Positions 1-6,338 of a stretch of 43,542 nucleotides of DNA are shown in pieces (the stretch's first letter is position 1; each line of letters begins with the position of its first letter). The stretch is from a virus: the IMG/VR virus record IMGVR_UViG_3300030380_002011, positions 1 to 43,542 of that record. One strand, given 5' to 3'. The translations under genes were made by a program, and so were the position numbers. Below the pieces are notes generated by a model. The model was not told the DNA's origin. It did no database searches and saw nothing but the letters and a program-made list of their open reading frames with translations.

Positions 1-222
1 CGATTTCCCTAGCAAGTATGCGCACTTGGGGTTAGTTTGCGTGGCGATGTTCCATTGTTCCAGGTATTCCAGGTTGTATACAATACGTCGACCGTGAACC
101 GTGGTTCGTTTTTCGTTAACATTTTGTACTGGAACATCTGGAACATTAACAAAGAACAGCTTACAACCCGCATTCTTTGGCACTTCTTCGTGTTCCAACT
201 TGTCCCGTTCCACGTGGAACAT
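1..222 (-). CDS. Possible partial protein running off the left edge (MFHVERDK...)
   Basis: A minus-strand frame opens at ATG 222 (MFHVERDKLEHEE...) and has no stop through position 1, so any gene would be incomplete at its C-terminus. The 74 visible residues are rich in E, K, V, N and D and look more protein-like than the other open frames here, but I recognise no family. The start codon lies inside the parS-like palindrome, so MFHVE is simply that palindrome translated; several bacterial rsmG (gidB) genes begin the same way for the same reason. The frame is also crossed by repeated TGGAACA boxes, which may be regulatory DNA rather than code. No Shine-Dalgarno is obvious. If the contig were a circle this frame would join the terminase frame, but the joined protein would lack the ATPase Walker A region, so I do not take that as evidence of circularity. 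Confidence 0.33.
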   Translation of the reverse strand, partial: MFHVERDKLEHEEVPKNAGCKLFFVNVPDVPVQNVNEKRTTVHGRRIVYNLEYLEQWNIATQTNPKCAYLLGKS

Positions 223-241
223 TGTGGAACATCATGGAACA
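48..241. repeat. Cluster of TGGAACA / TGTTCCA boxes
   Basis: Eight exact copies of TGGAACA or its complement TGTTCCA occur at 48-54, 56-62, 130-136, 139-145, 191-197, 215-221, 225-231 and 235-241, plus a one-mismatch copy (CGTTCCA) at 206-212. About half a copy of the 5-base core GGAAC would be expected by chance in this length. The last three copies are spaced exactly 10 bp apart, one helical turn, which suits a protein binding one face of the DNA. Candidate roles are iterons of a replication origin, a partition site or a repressor array at the divergent early promoter. Confidence 0.85.
206..221. promoter_or_regulatory. parS-like: parS-like centromere palindrome
   Basis: CGTTCCACGTGGAACA contains the perfect 14-bp palindrome GTTCCACGTGGAAC. 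It matches 15 of 16 positions of the chromosomal parS form TGTTCCACGTGGAACA described for pseudomonads and related bacteria, the binding site of ParB. It is immediately followed by half-sites at 225 and 235. No ParA or ParB gene is in the window, so if functional it would use a host ParB or a gene beyond the edge. A different DNA-binding protein could use the same palindrome. Confidence 0.5.
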
Positions 242-252
242 TTATTCACGAA

Positions 253-270
253 CGGTGGCTAACACCACCG
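253..270. promoter_or_regulatory. Small inverted repeat upstream of the first plus-strand gene
   Basis: CGGTGG (253-258) and CCACCG (265-270) form a perfect 6-bp stem with a 6-base loop. No T-run follows in either direction, so it is not a standard terminator. It sits between the TGGAACA array and the conserved element at 276, in the probable control region for the first early gene. Confidence 0.35.
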
Positions 271-275
271 CTCGA

Positions 276-295
276 AAGTAAATCCTAATTGAACT
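276..295 (+). promoter_or_regulatory. Conserved upstream element, copy 1
   Basis: AAGTAAATCCTA, two bases, then TGAACT. The same 20-bp arrangement, 18 of 20 identical, recurs at 824-843. Each copy lies upstream of a plus-strand gene start with a strong ribosome site (copy 1 is 50 bases before ATG 346; copy 2 is 29 bases before ATG 873). It does not resemble a sigma70 promoter closely. It may be a phage-specific promoter, activator site or shared leader. Confidence 0.45.
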
Positions 296-296
296 T

Positions 297-310
297 GATA
301 CAGGTGTATC
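297..310. promoter_or_regulatory. Operator-like dyad
   Basis: GATAC (297-301) and GTATC (306-310) are inverted repeats around a 4-base centre, directly downstream of conserved element copy 1 and about 35 bases before the first plus-strand gene. The size and position suit a dimeric regulator site. No matching regulator is identified. Confidence 0.3.
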
Positions 311-345
311 AGGTCACAAACCTAGTCAACCATATGGAGGTTTTT

Positions 346-582
346 ATGACTACATTATATTCTTTATACATTCTAGTACCTGGCAAAGACAAGCCAAGAA
401 AGAGAGAAGTTGGTATTGCAACTGTGAACAAAGACTCAAGTCTTACATGTCACTTCGACGTTGCTGTGCCTACTGATGTCAACACTGGCTACCCAGTCAA
501 AGTCTTTCTAAGAAAGATTGAAGCTAAGCAACCAGCTCAGCCTCAGGCAGAGGTACAACAAGAGCTAGACCTTGCAGTCTAG
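346..582 (+). CDS. Small hypothetical early protein, 78 aa
   Basis: I do not recognise a family. The protein starts MTTLYSLYILVPGKDK and ends with a Q/A/E-rich tail (QPAQPQAEVQQELDLAV). ATG 346 is chosen because a GGAGG ribosome site lies 5 bases upstream; a longer in-frame TTG at 289 lies within the conserved upstream element and has no ribosome site. The gene is monocistronic: it is preceded by the regulatory region and ends 10 bases before a strong intrinsic terminator, so it is probably expressed very early and independently of what follows. That position and size suit a host-takeover protein, but nothing in the sequence shows a function. Confidence 0.75.
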   Translation: MTTLYSLYILVPGKDKPRKREVGIATVNKDSSLTCHFDVAVPTDVNTGYPVKVFLRKIEAKQPAQPQAEVQQELDLAV

Positions 583-592
583 TTCATCTCAA

Positions 593-626
593 AGGGAGGA
601 TCACTTCGGTGGTTCTCCCTTTTTTT
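593..626 (+). terminator. Strong intrinsic terminator after the first early gene
   Basis: A 12-bp stem (593-604 with 609-620, including two G-T wobble pairs) closes on a TTCG tetraloop and is followed by a run of T to 626. This is a textbook rho-independent terminator and isolates the 78-aa gene. Confidence 0.92.
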
Positions 627-681
627 ATGATAAAGCAGCGTCAACTTGCCAGTAAAACGTGCTCCGTACCCCTTCCTCGTG

Positions 682-817
682 TCCGAAGCCCCAAGGCGCT
701 TCGGATTGCGTTTGCATACGCAAACCCACACTGCAGCCAGTCGTGCGTACCGCTCTCTGGCTTGGTGCACTTCGTCTCGGCGTACTCCGCACTCAACTCT
801 CGCGAGTTAACACTCGC
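682..817 (+). other. Non-coding stretch with four consecutive hairpins
   Basis: Between the terminator and the next gene I see no convincing protein, but there are four hairpins: 682-689 with 698-705 (8 bp), 710-715 with 720-725 (6 bp, ATAC loop), 735-740 with 757-762 (6 bp), and 802-807 with 812-817 (6 bp, TAAC loop). Base composition is more GC-rich than the flanks. It could be a small RNA, a structured leader or an origin. No tRNA or known riboswitch motif is visible. Confidence 0.45.
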
Positions 818-823
818 AAGAGC

Positions 824-843
824 AAGTAAATCCTATGTGAACT
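824..843 (+). promoter_or_regulatory. Conserved upstream element, copy 2
   Basis: AAGTAAATCCTA, TG, TGAACT, matching 276-295 at 18 of 20 positions. It ends 29 bases before the ATG of the 50-aa gene at 873. A TATAAC at 843-848 could act as a -10 box, but no good -35 is seen, so the element itself may be what is recognised. Confidence 0.45.
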
Positions 844-872
844 ATAACAATACATACATAAGGAGGTTTTAT

Positions 873-1025
873 ATGTATCTACAAGAAGTTCATGTACCTG
901 ACTGGGTACTCAAACGCGCTGAGCGAGCAGAACAACGTTCGCAAGCTAATTATAATGAAATTAAATTCTCACAACCAAAAGGAGGTAATCATGGGAAAGA
1001 GAAATACACCAAGCGACATCTTTGA
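873..1025 (+). CDS. Small charged hypothetical protein, 50 aa
   Basis: MYLQEVHVPDWVLKRAERAE... ends in a Lys/Arg/His-rich stretch. ATG 873 follows a strong AGGAGG site by 6 bases. Its last 35 bases overlap the next gene, whose GGAGG ribosome site lies inside this frame, suggesting translational coupling. The frame is open further upstream to a GTG at 609, but that part spans the hairpin field and is not protein-like. No family recognised. Confidence 0.6.
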   Translation: MYLQEVHVPDWVLKRAERAEQRSQANYNEIKFSQPKGGNHGKEKYTKRHL

Positions 1026-1761
1026 TCCAGCGGATCAGGAAGTCGGACCGGAGTTGGTATACGCTGGTCCAACAGATGAGTCTATGTTTGTACCAGATAC
1101 ATCTGGTGATCCAGAAGGCTCAGAAGCTAGGGCGATGCCCGATGCTATTCAGCTGCCTGACTATTTCTTCAAGAAATATCAGTTGGACAACGAAGGTAAT
1201 CCTACTTTCAACAGTTCAAGAGTTGAAGGCATTATGGAAATCTTTCGTAGTAAGAAAGATACACCATTCAGTGGACCGTCGACCGATGACGACCAAAAGT
1301 CGAAAGAGGTTGAGTTGTATGAGATGCAAGTACAATCAGTCGCTGATGGTCTAATGCCTTTGCTCGAGGTTGATCCACAAACCACTGGTATCAATTTTCT
1401 ACAATTGACCACAAGAACGTGGGCAGAGTTCGCATCTATCGCGTACGAGTACAACGAAGATGCAACAGCTGCTAATCCAATGGAGGATCTACCAGTTTGG
1501 CTAATCGAGCGAGAAGACAAGATGTTTCAGCTCGGTCGTAAGGCAAGGATGTGCCGCGATGTGTTGTCGAAGATCGACATCAAGTTCGGCTTGAATGACA
1601 CTTCAATCAATGAAGGCAGAGTTCAAAACGAAGTTGAACGCAGGCTGCAAAGACTTGCAGAGTGGAACTACAAAAACGTTGCAGACAGATCGCTCAAAAC
1701 AGCGATGGACTACAACAAAGAGTCCCACGATCATGTCAAGACAGTGTTCGAGCTGGCTTGA
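991..1761 (+). CDS. Hypothetical acidic protein, 256 aa
   Basis: No family recognised. ATG 991 is preferred over earlier in-frame starts because GGAGG lies 5 bases upstream. The N-terminal third is acidic and probably flexible (IFDPADQEVGPELVYAG...), followed by a mixed alpha-helical region and a C-terminal helical stretch with many charged residues (EVERRLQRLAEWNYKN). No cysteine clusters, signal peptide or membrane segments. It forms a two-gene unit with the overlapping 50-aa gene and is followed by a hairpin at 1828, so this pair seems to be transcribed as its own early unit. Confidence 0.8.
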   Translation: MGKRNTPSDIFDPADQEVGPELVYAGPTDESMFVPDTSGDPEGSEARAMPDAIQLPDYFFKKYQLDNEGNPTFNSSRVEGIMEIFRSKKDTPFSGPSTDDDQKSKEVELYEMQVQSVADGLMPLLEVDPQTTGINFLQLTTRTWAEFASIAYEYNEDATAANPMEDLPVWLIEREDKMFQLGRKARMCRDVLSKIDIKFGLNDTSINEGRVQNEVERRLQRLAEWNYKNVADRSLKTAMDYNKESHDHVKTVFELA

Positions 1762-1827
1762 TTAGCTAACACGTTACCTAGTAAACGGACGTAAAGTATT
1801 AGGCGTATGCACCACGGAGAAAGCACG

Positions 1828-1851
1828 GGGGAGGATTGAGATAGCCTCCCC
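1828..1851 (+). terminator. GC-rich hairpin, possible terminator
   Basis: GGGGAGG (1828-1834) pairs perfectly with CCTCCCC (1845-1851) over a 10-base loop, 66 bases past the stop of the 256-aa gene. The following AACTTTATTAT is only weakly T-rich, so termination may be partial. The rest of 1762-1887 holds nothing else I can identify. Confidence 0.55.
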
Positions 1852-1887
1852 AACTTTATTATCAACCCAGAAACTAAGGAGGTAACA

Positions 1888-2310
1888 ATGGGATTAGATC
1901 AAGCAGCAGGATGGACAACGAACCATGAACCGATAACCGAGGACGAAAAAGTTGTAAAACTAAGCACTGAGAATGATGACGTGCGCGAGTTTGACTGGCG
2001 TAAACACGCTAGACTTCAACAATATATGATGGAGTTATGGCACAAGAAGAAAAGAGAAGAAGCACCACTCGGTGTTATGTCTTCCGATTTCAATTGTGAA
2101 AACTTGTATTTAGAGAAGGAAGATATTCTTGATTTGAAAGAAAAGATTGAGAGCGACAACCTTCCATTTTGCCCAGATGGATTCTTTTGGGGGCATCAGT
2201 TCCAAGAAGATTCTATGAAAGAGTACAAAGCTTACGACCTTCAGTTTTGTGAACAAGCACTTAAATGGCTTGATGAAGGCAAACGAGTTTGGTACTCGTG
2301 CTGGTGGTAA
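1888..2310 (+). CDS. MGLD-type phage hypothetical protein, 140 aa
   Basis: The N-terminus MGLDQAAGW, the central DGFFWGHQF block (about residues 97-105) and the C-terminal stretch ALKWLDEGKRVWYSCWW resemble a family of phage and bacterial proteins that begin MGLDMYL and share a DGFFFG-like block. Function of that family is unknown to me. The start follows an AAGGAGG site. Aromatic residues are unusually frequent near the C-terminus. It leads the plus-strand run that includes the MoxR/VWA cassette. Confidence 0.75.
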   Translation: MGLDQAAGWTTNHEPITEDEKVVKLSTENDDVREFDWRKHARLQQYMMELWHKKKREEAPLGVMSSDFNCENLYLEKEDILDLKEKIESDNLPFCPDGFFWGHQFQEDSMKEYKAYDLQFCEQALKWLDEGKRVWYSCWW

Positions 2311-2311
2311 C

Positions 2312-2704
2312 ATGAACGTAGAAAATGTAACCATCGTAATTTCTGTAGATCCTGAAGATGTAAAGGTTGCCTGGTATGGACCGATGGACTTTGACAAGCT
2401 ATCTCCAGCAGCCATGTGTTACAACGCAGATCATCTTTTAGAAATAGGTTCAGGAGAAGCTAAGCCCTATGAAGGTAACAATGAACTTCTAGGGCTTTAC
2501 AAAATTACAGAACAACTCATAACCGCATATCGCGAGTCAAGTAATCTAGATCCAACAGAACAATTACATGTTGGACTTTGGTTTACAAACCAAGAAGACA
2601 GATCAGAGGTTGAGTTTGTTCCTGACCCTAATTGGAACAGACCAAATTTAACAGTAGTTCAAGGAGGTAAAAATGAAACTAATGTCAATGATCCAAAAAG
2701 CTAG
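2312..2704 (+). CDS. Hypothetical protein, 130 aa
   Basis: MNVENVTIVISVDPEDVKVAWYG... has an N-terminal beta-strand pattern and an acidic remainder. ATG 2312 is chosen because it starts 2 bases after the preceding stop and has a GGTGGT-like site; the earlier in-frame ATG at 2249 would overlap the previous gene by 62 bases. The last 32 bases overlap the next gene. No family recognised. Confidence 0.7.
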   Translation: MNVENVTIVISVDPEDVKVAWYGPMDFDKLSPAAMCYNADHLLEIGSGEAKPYEGNNELLGLYKITEQLITAYRESSNLDPTEQLHVGLWFTNQEDRSEVEFVPDPNWNRPNLTVVQGGKNETNVNDPKS

Positions 2705-2924
2705 TCCGTCTTTTGTAGACAGACAAACTTATGTTTGGTGGCGCGCTACATTTACAGATGCAGCTACACCAGATATGCAAATCACAATCGAGTTCATGGC
2801 ACCAAAGAAAGGTGCTTCACAAGATGAGCTAGAACGTAGTGCTATCAGTAAACTTAATGACATGATTCAAGATAAAGAAATCAAGATTAAATTTATTGAG
2901 CCAGTAGAAACTTACAAATCTTAA
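2673..2924 (+). CDS. Small hypothetical protein, 83 aa
   Basis: MKLMSMIQKASPSFVDRQTYVWWRATFTD... looks like a small beta-alpha domain with a lysine-rich C-terminal half. A clear AAGGAGG site precedes the ATG and overlaps the end of the upstream gene. It ends 26 bases before the MoxR gene. No family recognised. Confidence 0.7.
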   Translation: MKLMSMIQKASPSFVDRQTYVWWRATFTDAATPDMQITIEFMAPKKGASQDELERSAISKLNDMIQDKEIKIKFIEPVETYKS

Positions 2925-2950
2925 TGCAAATTTATATATAGGAGGTAATT

Positions 2951-3973
2951 ATGCATTCAGTTAGACCAACGACTTTGATCAACCGTATCAAGTCAAACTT
3001 AAAATCAGGACTTAACACAATGGTCTGGGGCGGCCCAGGTATTGGTAAGTCAGAAATTGTGCAACAAGTTGCCGATGAACTCGGTGTATCACTTGTTGAT
3101 TTTCGTGCAAACCTATTCGACCCGGTCGATGTGCGTGGTGTGCCACACATTATGCAAGTCAAAGAAACAGGTAAACGTTACACACGTTGGGCTGTGCCCG
3201 ATGTATTTCCAATCGCTGAACGCGATGGTGAAAACGGTATCATGTTTATTGATGAGCTATCTACTGCACCACCAGCTACACAGAATGCATTCTTACAATT
3301 GTTACTAACCAGACAGGTTGGCGATTACGAACTACCAAACGGTTGGTCAGTTGTCGCTGCTGGTAACAGACTTACAGATGCTGCAGCTGTGTATCAAATG
3401 CCTGCACCTCTTCGTGACAGATTCAGTCATTACGAACTGGATGTCAACTATGAAGACTGGTGTGAGTGGGCAGTATCAAAAAGAGTAGATCCATTGGTTG
3501 TATCGTTTATCAGGTACAGAACCAATCTACTTTACAACTTCAGTGCCGATGAGTATGCATTCCCAACTCCCAGATCTTGGGTGTTTGTACACAAGCTACT
3601 CAGCAAAGAAGCTGAAAATACAGATCAGCAAGAACTTTACTATGGTGTGTCTTCACTTGTTGGTGATGGCCCTGCCGGTGAGTTCATTGCTTTCAAAGAA
3701 GTTGCAGACAAGCTACCAGATGTAGATGAGTTGATCAAAGACCCATCTATATACAAGAAAGATGACAATCCAGCTATTTTGTATGCACTTACAGGCGCTG
3801 TATCCGCTCGTGCAACAGATGACAAAATGGAAAACATCATGAAGCTAAACAAAAAGCTACCTGTTGAGTTCCAGGTCATCCTGGTCAAAGGGTGTTTGTC
3901 AGTTGATAAGCAACTTAAGAGTAATCCAGATGTTAAAAAATGGATTATAGATAACGCTAATGTCGTATTATAA
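2951..3973 (+). CDS. MoxR-type AAA+ ATPase
   Basis: A 340-aa AAA+ protein. Visible motifs are Walker A GGPGIGKS (27-34), Walker B IMFIDE (97-102), sensor 1 AAGNR (136-140) and the arginine-finger region LRDRF (154-158). The order and the short core fit the MoxR/RavA branch, whose members act as ATP-driven chaperones for partner proteins with VWA domains. The partner is present two genes downstream (4643-5752), the classical pairing. Strong AGGAGG ribosome site. Known MoxR systems mature metal enzymes or protein complexes; the archaeal virus ATV also carries a MoxR ATPase that binds a VWA protein. The target here is unknown. Confidence 0.92.
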   Translation: MHSVRPTTLINRIKSNLKSGLNTMVWGGPGIGKSEIVQQVADELGVSLVDFRANLFDPVDVRGVPHIMQVKETGKRYTRWAVPDVFPIAERDGENGIMFIDELSTAPPATQNAFLQLLLTRQVGDYELPNGWSVVAAGNRLTDAAAVYQMPAPLRDRFSHYELDVNYEDWCEWAVSKRVDPLVVSFIRYRTNLLYNFSADEYAFPTPRSWVFVHKLLSKEAENTDQQELYYGVSSLVGDGPAGEFIAFKEVADKLPDVDELIKDPSIYKKDDNPAILYALTGAVSARATDDKMENIMKLNKKLPVEFQVILVKGCLSVDKQLKSNPDVKKWIIDNANVVL

Positions 3974-3984
3974 AGGAGGTTTAT

Positions 3985-4650
3985 ATGGCTACAGTAAGAA
4001 TGGCTGACTATCGCAAACGCGACATAGTCAAAAGAGCTGAAAACAAATGGGATGAAGTAAATCCAAAAAGAGGATATGACCCTTCTGTTGGTGAAGCTTT
4101 ATTTACAGAAAAACTTTCAAAGAATATTGAAAAGTATGAAGCTTTCATGGAAGAAAACTTTCCAGAGCTAGATGTAAAACAATCAGAGATCTCAGAGCTC
4201 AGTATCCGTTTTACCAAAGCTACTGAAGAAGAAGATCAAGAAGATGCTTACGATACTTATCGAGGATCTGTACCTTTGACTACATACAAGAATGTGCCCA
4301 AAGCTTTGACTACTGGGTATGACACTGTAGAGCTGACGCTACCGCCAACTCATGAAGCAGTTATACATTATTTGGATGTTAAGAACTTCAATGAATCTTT
4401 GGATACTAGACAGTATGAATATCGTACAAAGATCAAAGATATGTTGGATAAGTTTCCAACTCTTAACCAAGCATTACGTGCTTTCCCGTCCCTGGAGAAG
4501 CTATGTGATGCAGAAGATGTTCGTAAAGTACATCAAAAGGTAGATCGTACAGCTAGACGTAACGAGCTTCAAGAAATCGCAGAAGAAGAAGGTCAAGAAC
4601 TAAAAGAGATACTTCTTACTTCAAGTCTATTAGGAGATGATGATGAGTAA
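3985..4650 (+). CDS. MATVRM-type protein A, 221 aa
   Basis: Not recognised as a known family, but it appears related to the gene at 6339. Both begin MATVRM and end with a similar acidic tail (LLGDDDE here, LLGEDD there), and both have a helical C-terminal region with a pattern like tLnq-lraf-sLekl and a later KV-R segment. The protein is highly charged and mostly helical, with no cysteines arranged for metal and no membrane segment. It sits between the MoxR ATPase and the VWA metallopeptidase and overlaps the latter by 8 bases, so it is likely part of the same complex, perhaps as adaptor or substrate. Start follows AAAGGAGG. Confidence 0.8.
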   Translation: MATVRMADYRKRDIVKRAENKWDEVNPKRGYDPSVGEALFTEKLSKNIEKYEAFMEENFPELDVKQSEISELSIRFTKATEEEDQEDAYDTYRGSVPLTTYKNVPKALTTGYDTVELTLPPTHEAVIHYLDVKNFNESLDTRQYEYRTKIKDMLDKFPTLNQALRAFPSLEKLCDAEDVRKVHQKVDRTARRNELQEIAEEEGQELKEILLTSSLLGDDDE

Positions 4651-5752
4651 TGACTTATTTGTCAAAGCTAGATCCAAACTTGTTTTGGACAACCCATTCT
4701 TTGGGACCTTGTGCTTACGTTTGACACCAAAAGAAACTGATCAGTTACCTACAGGTGCAACTGACGGGGTGTCATTATTGTACAACCCAAAGTGGTTTGA
4801 AAAACTAAAACCATTGGAACGTGTAGGTTTCCTAGCGCACGAAGTAATGCATGTAGTTTTGATGCATCACATTCGTAGACAAGAACGTCATGCTGAGAAG
4901 TGGAACGTTGCAGCAGATTATGCCATCAATAATCATTTGATTGTTAATGGTTTCATTCTTCCAGAAGGAGGGCTAGTGGATGATCAGTACGCTGACATGT
5001 CTTCTGAGCATATCTACAACTTACTACCTGAGCCTCCTCAGGGTTTTGGTGCGTTGTTAGCTTCAGCAGATTGTGGAGGCGTGCTTGATCATCCCGACTT
5101 ACAAAGTGGCCAGGCTACTGCAGAAAATATCAGTGCTATTGAATCACAGCTTACTGTTGCAATTAACCAAGCAGCAGAAGCTGCAAAAGCACAAGGTAAG
5201 CTACCTGCAGGTCTTGAATCAGTTATTGACGATATCAATACTCCCAAAGTTGATTGGCGAGCAGTACTTGGTAGATTCTTGCGTGCTAATTCAAAATCAG
5301 ATTTCAGTTGGCAAAAGCCAAACAGAAGATTTATTGGTAGTGGTTTGTACTTACCATCTATGTACAACCCAGCATTGGAACAGATTGCAGTTGCAGTAGA
5401 TACTTCAGGTTCAATATCTGATGAAGAACTGCAACAGTTTACATCTGAGACTTCATGTATCTTGCGTGAGCTAAATCCTGAAGTTATACATTTCATACAA
5501 TGTGATGCTGAAGTACATGCATGTGATGAGTACACACGTGAGTCATTGCCACTAAAAGTCAATTACAAAGGCAGAGGCGGAACTGCTTTCGAGCCAGTTA
5601 TTGATTACATAAATGAAAAGTTACCTAACATATCAGCTTTGGTTTATCTAACTGATCTTATGGGTAGCTTTGGTAATGAACCAAGTTACCCGGTTTTGTG
5701 GGTAACAACAGAAGAAGGAGGTGCACCTTATGGTGAAGTCATTCAAATGTAA
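4643..5752 (+). CDS. Zinc metallopeptidase-like / VWA domain protein (DUF2201-type)
   Basis: 369 aa. The N-terminal half carries HEVMH (66-70), continuing into HVVLMHH, a zinc-binding HExxH motif, followed by NVAADYAIN as in the DUF2201 putative metallopeptidase family. The C-terminal half is a VWA-like domain with the metal-ion-dependent adhesion site: DTSGS (253-257), a GRGGTAFEP threonine segment and a later LTDLMG aspartate. All MIDAS elements are present, so it should bind a divalent metal and ligand. Three ATGs in a row (4637, 4640, 4643) follow TAGGAG; 4643 has the best spacing. VWA proteins of this type work with MoxR ATPases, encoded two genes upstream. Confidence 0.9.
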   Translation: MSNDLFVKARSKLVLDNPFFGTLCLRLTPKETDQLPTGATDGVSLLYNPKWFEKLKPLERVGFLAHEVMHVVLMHHIRRQERHAEKWNVAADYAINNHLIVNGFILPEGGLVDDQYADMSSEHIYNLLPEPPQGFGALLASADCGGVLDHPDLQSGQATAENISAIESQLTVAINQAAEAAKAQGKLPAGLESVIDDINTPKVDWRAVLGRFLRANSKSDFSWQKPNRRFIGSGLYLPSMYNPALEQIAVAVDTSGSISDEELQQFTSETSCILRELNPEVIHFIQCDAEVHACDEYTRESLPLKVNYKGRGGTAFEPVIDYINEKLPNISALVYLTDLMGSFGNEPSYPVLWVTTEEGGAPYGEVIQM

Positions 5753-5909
5753 AGAAACCGTAAAAGATTACGGTGTATCTATACTTGTGGGTACTGCTGT
5801 GTTGCTAGTTATGCTTGGCGTAGCTACTTCAGTACATCACATACTTATGATGCTGGGCATTGCAGCTTTGCTCGGTATAACAATTTATTCATTATGGAGG
5901 ATATTATGA
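5730..5909 (+). CDS. Small membrane protein, two predicted helices, 59 aa
   Basis: MVKSFKCKETVKDYG is followed by two hydrophobic segments (about residues 17-36 and 39-57) separated by a short SVHH turn, so both ends are probably on the same side of the membrane. ATG 5730 is preferred because GGAGG lies 8 bases upstream, inside the end of the VWA gene; the two genes overlap by 23 bases and should be translationally coupled. It is the first of three membrane proteins tied to the MoxR/VWA unit. Not recognised. Confidence 0.7.
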   Translation: MVKSFKCKETVKDYGVSILVGTAVLLVMLGVATSVHHILMMLGIAALLGITIYSLWRIL

Positions 5910-6058
5910 CAAGTGTTGTCTCGACAGTTACAACTGTCTTATGGATCTTAATCGAAGCCATTCAGTTTGCTTACATGGCTTATCTTATGTGGAGGAGTAG
6001 AAACAATGTATCTAATCGGCATCTTCAGCGCGCTAGGTCTGCTTTTGCTTGCGCTTAA
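5906..6058 (+). CDS. Small single-span membrane protein, 50 aa
   Basis: MTSVVSTVTTVLWILIEAIQ... has one hydrophobic helix (about residues 4-28) followed by a basic tail (WRSRNN...HLQRARS), which predicts the C-terminus in the cytoplasm. The ATG overlaps the previous stop (ATGA), and GGAGG lies upstream. The 3' end overlaps the next gene by 53 bases in another frame. No family recognised; holin-like in size, but the true holin is elsewhere. Confidence 0.6.
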   Translation: MTSVVSTVTTVLWILIEAIQFAYMAYLMWRSRNNVSNRHLQRARSAFACA

Positions 6059-6329
6059 AATTGGTGGTCGTAAGACTATTGGTTCAGACATCTTCGTCGA
6101 CGTGCTCATCACGTTGACACTTATGGTTGCCTTTTACGGCACCTTCAGCGGCATGGCAGCAGCTATGCTCGGTGGCCTTTGTGCATCTGTGGTTTTGTTT
6201 CTTCTCAAACGAACCATGTATCACGAAACATTGACAGTCAAACCTGTCGACAAAAAAGTATTTAACAAAACGGTAAGTATTCCTTTCCCTACATGGGAAG
6301 GACAAAAACCAAAGTGGCGTAAACTATAG
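6006..6329 (+). CDS. Membrane protein, 107 aa
   Basis: ATG 6006 follows GGAGGAG and is preferred over an earlier in-frame TTG-type extension. Hydrophobic helices are at about residues 1-18, 29-47 and 49-67, then a soluble basic tail ending FPTWEGQKPKWRKL. A GRKTIGSDIFVD segment links the first two helices. It is the third membrane gene in succession after the MoxR/VWA pair, followed 9 bases later by the MATVRM-type protein B. Similar hypothetical membrane proteins appear in marine phages, without known function. Confidence 0.75.
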   Translation: MYLIGIFSALGLLLLALKIGGRKTIGSDIFVDVLITLTLMVAFYGTFSGMAAAMLGGLCASVVLFLLKRTMYHETLTVKPVDKKVFNKTVSIPFPTWEGQKPKWRKL

Positions 6330-6338
6330 GAGGTTATT

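Noticed and set aside
206-241. CRISPR-like array of GGAAC repeats
   Set aside because: Units are 7 bp with 3-bp spacing, too short for repeats and spacers; better explained as protein binding sites.
9-242. Minus-strand open frame of 77 codons in the second minus frame
   Set aside because: It mostly translates the TGGAACA boxes as repeated TWN and MFQ, which looks like repeat DNA; the frame starting at 222 is more protein-like.
37-288. Plus-strand open frame of 83 codons at the left end
   Set aside because: It lacks a ribosome site, has an odd Trp/Phe-rich composition caused by reading the GGAAC boxes, and ends inside the conserved upstream element.
609-872. Upstream extension of the 50-aa gene to GTG 609
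   Set aside because: It begins inside the terminator and runs through four hairpins; ATG 873 has a strong AGGAGG site.
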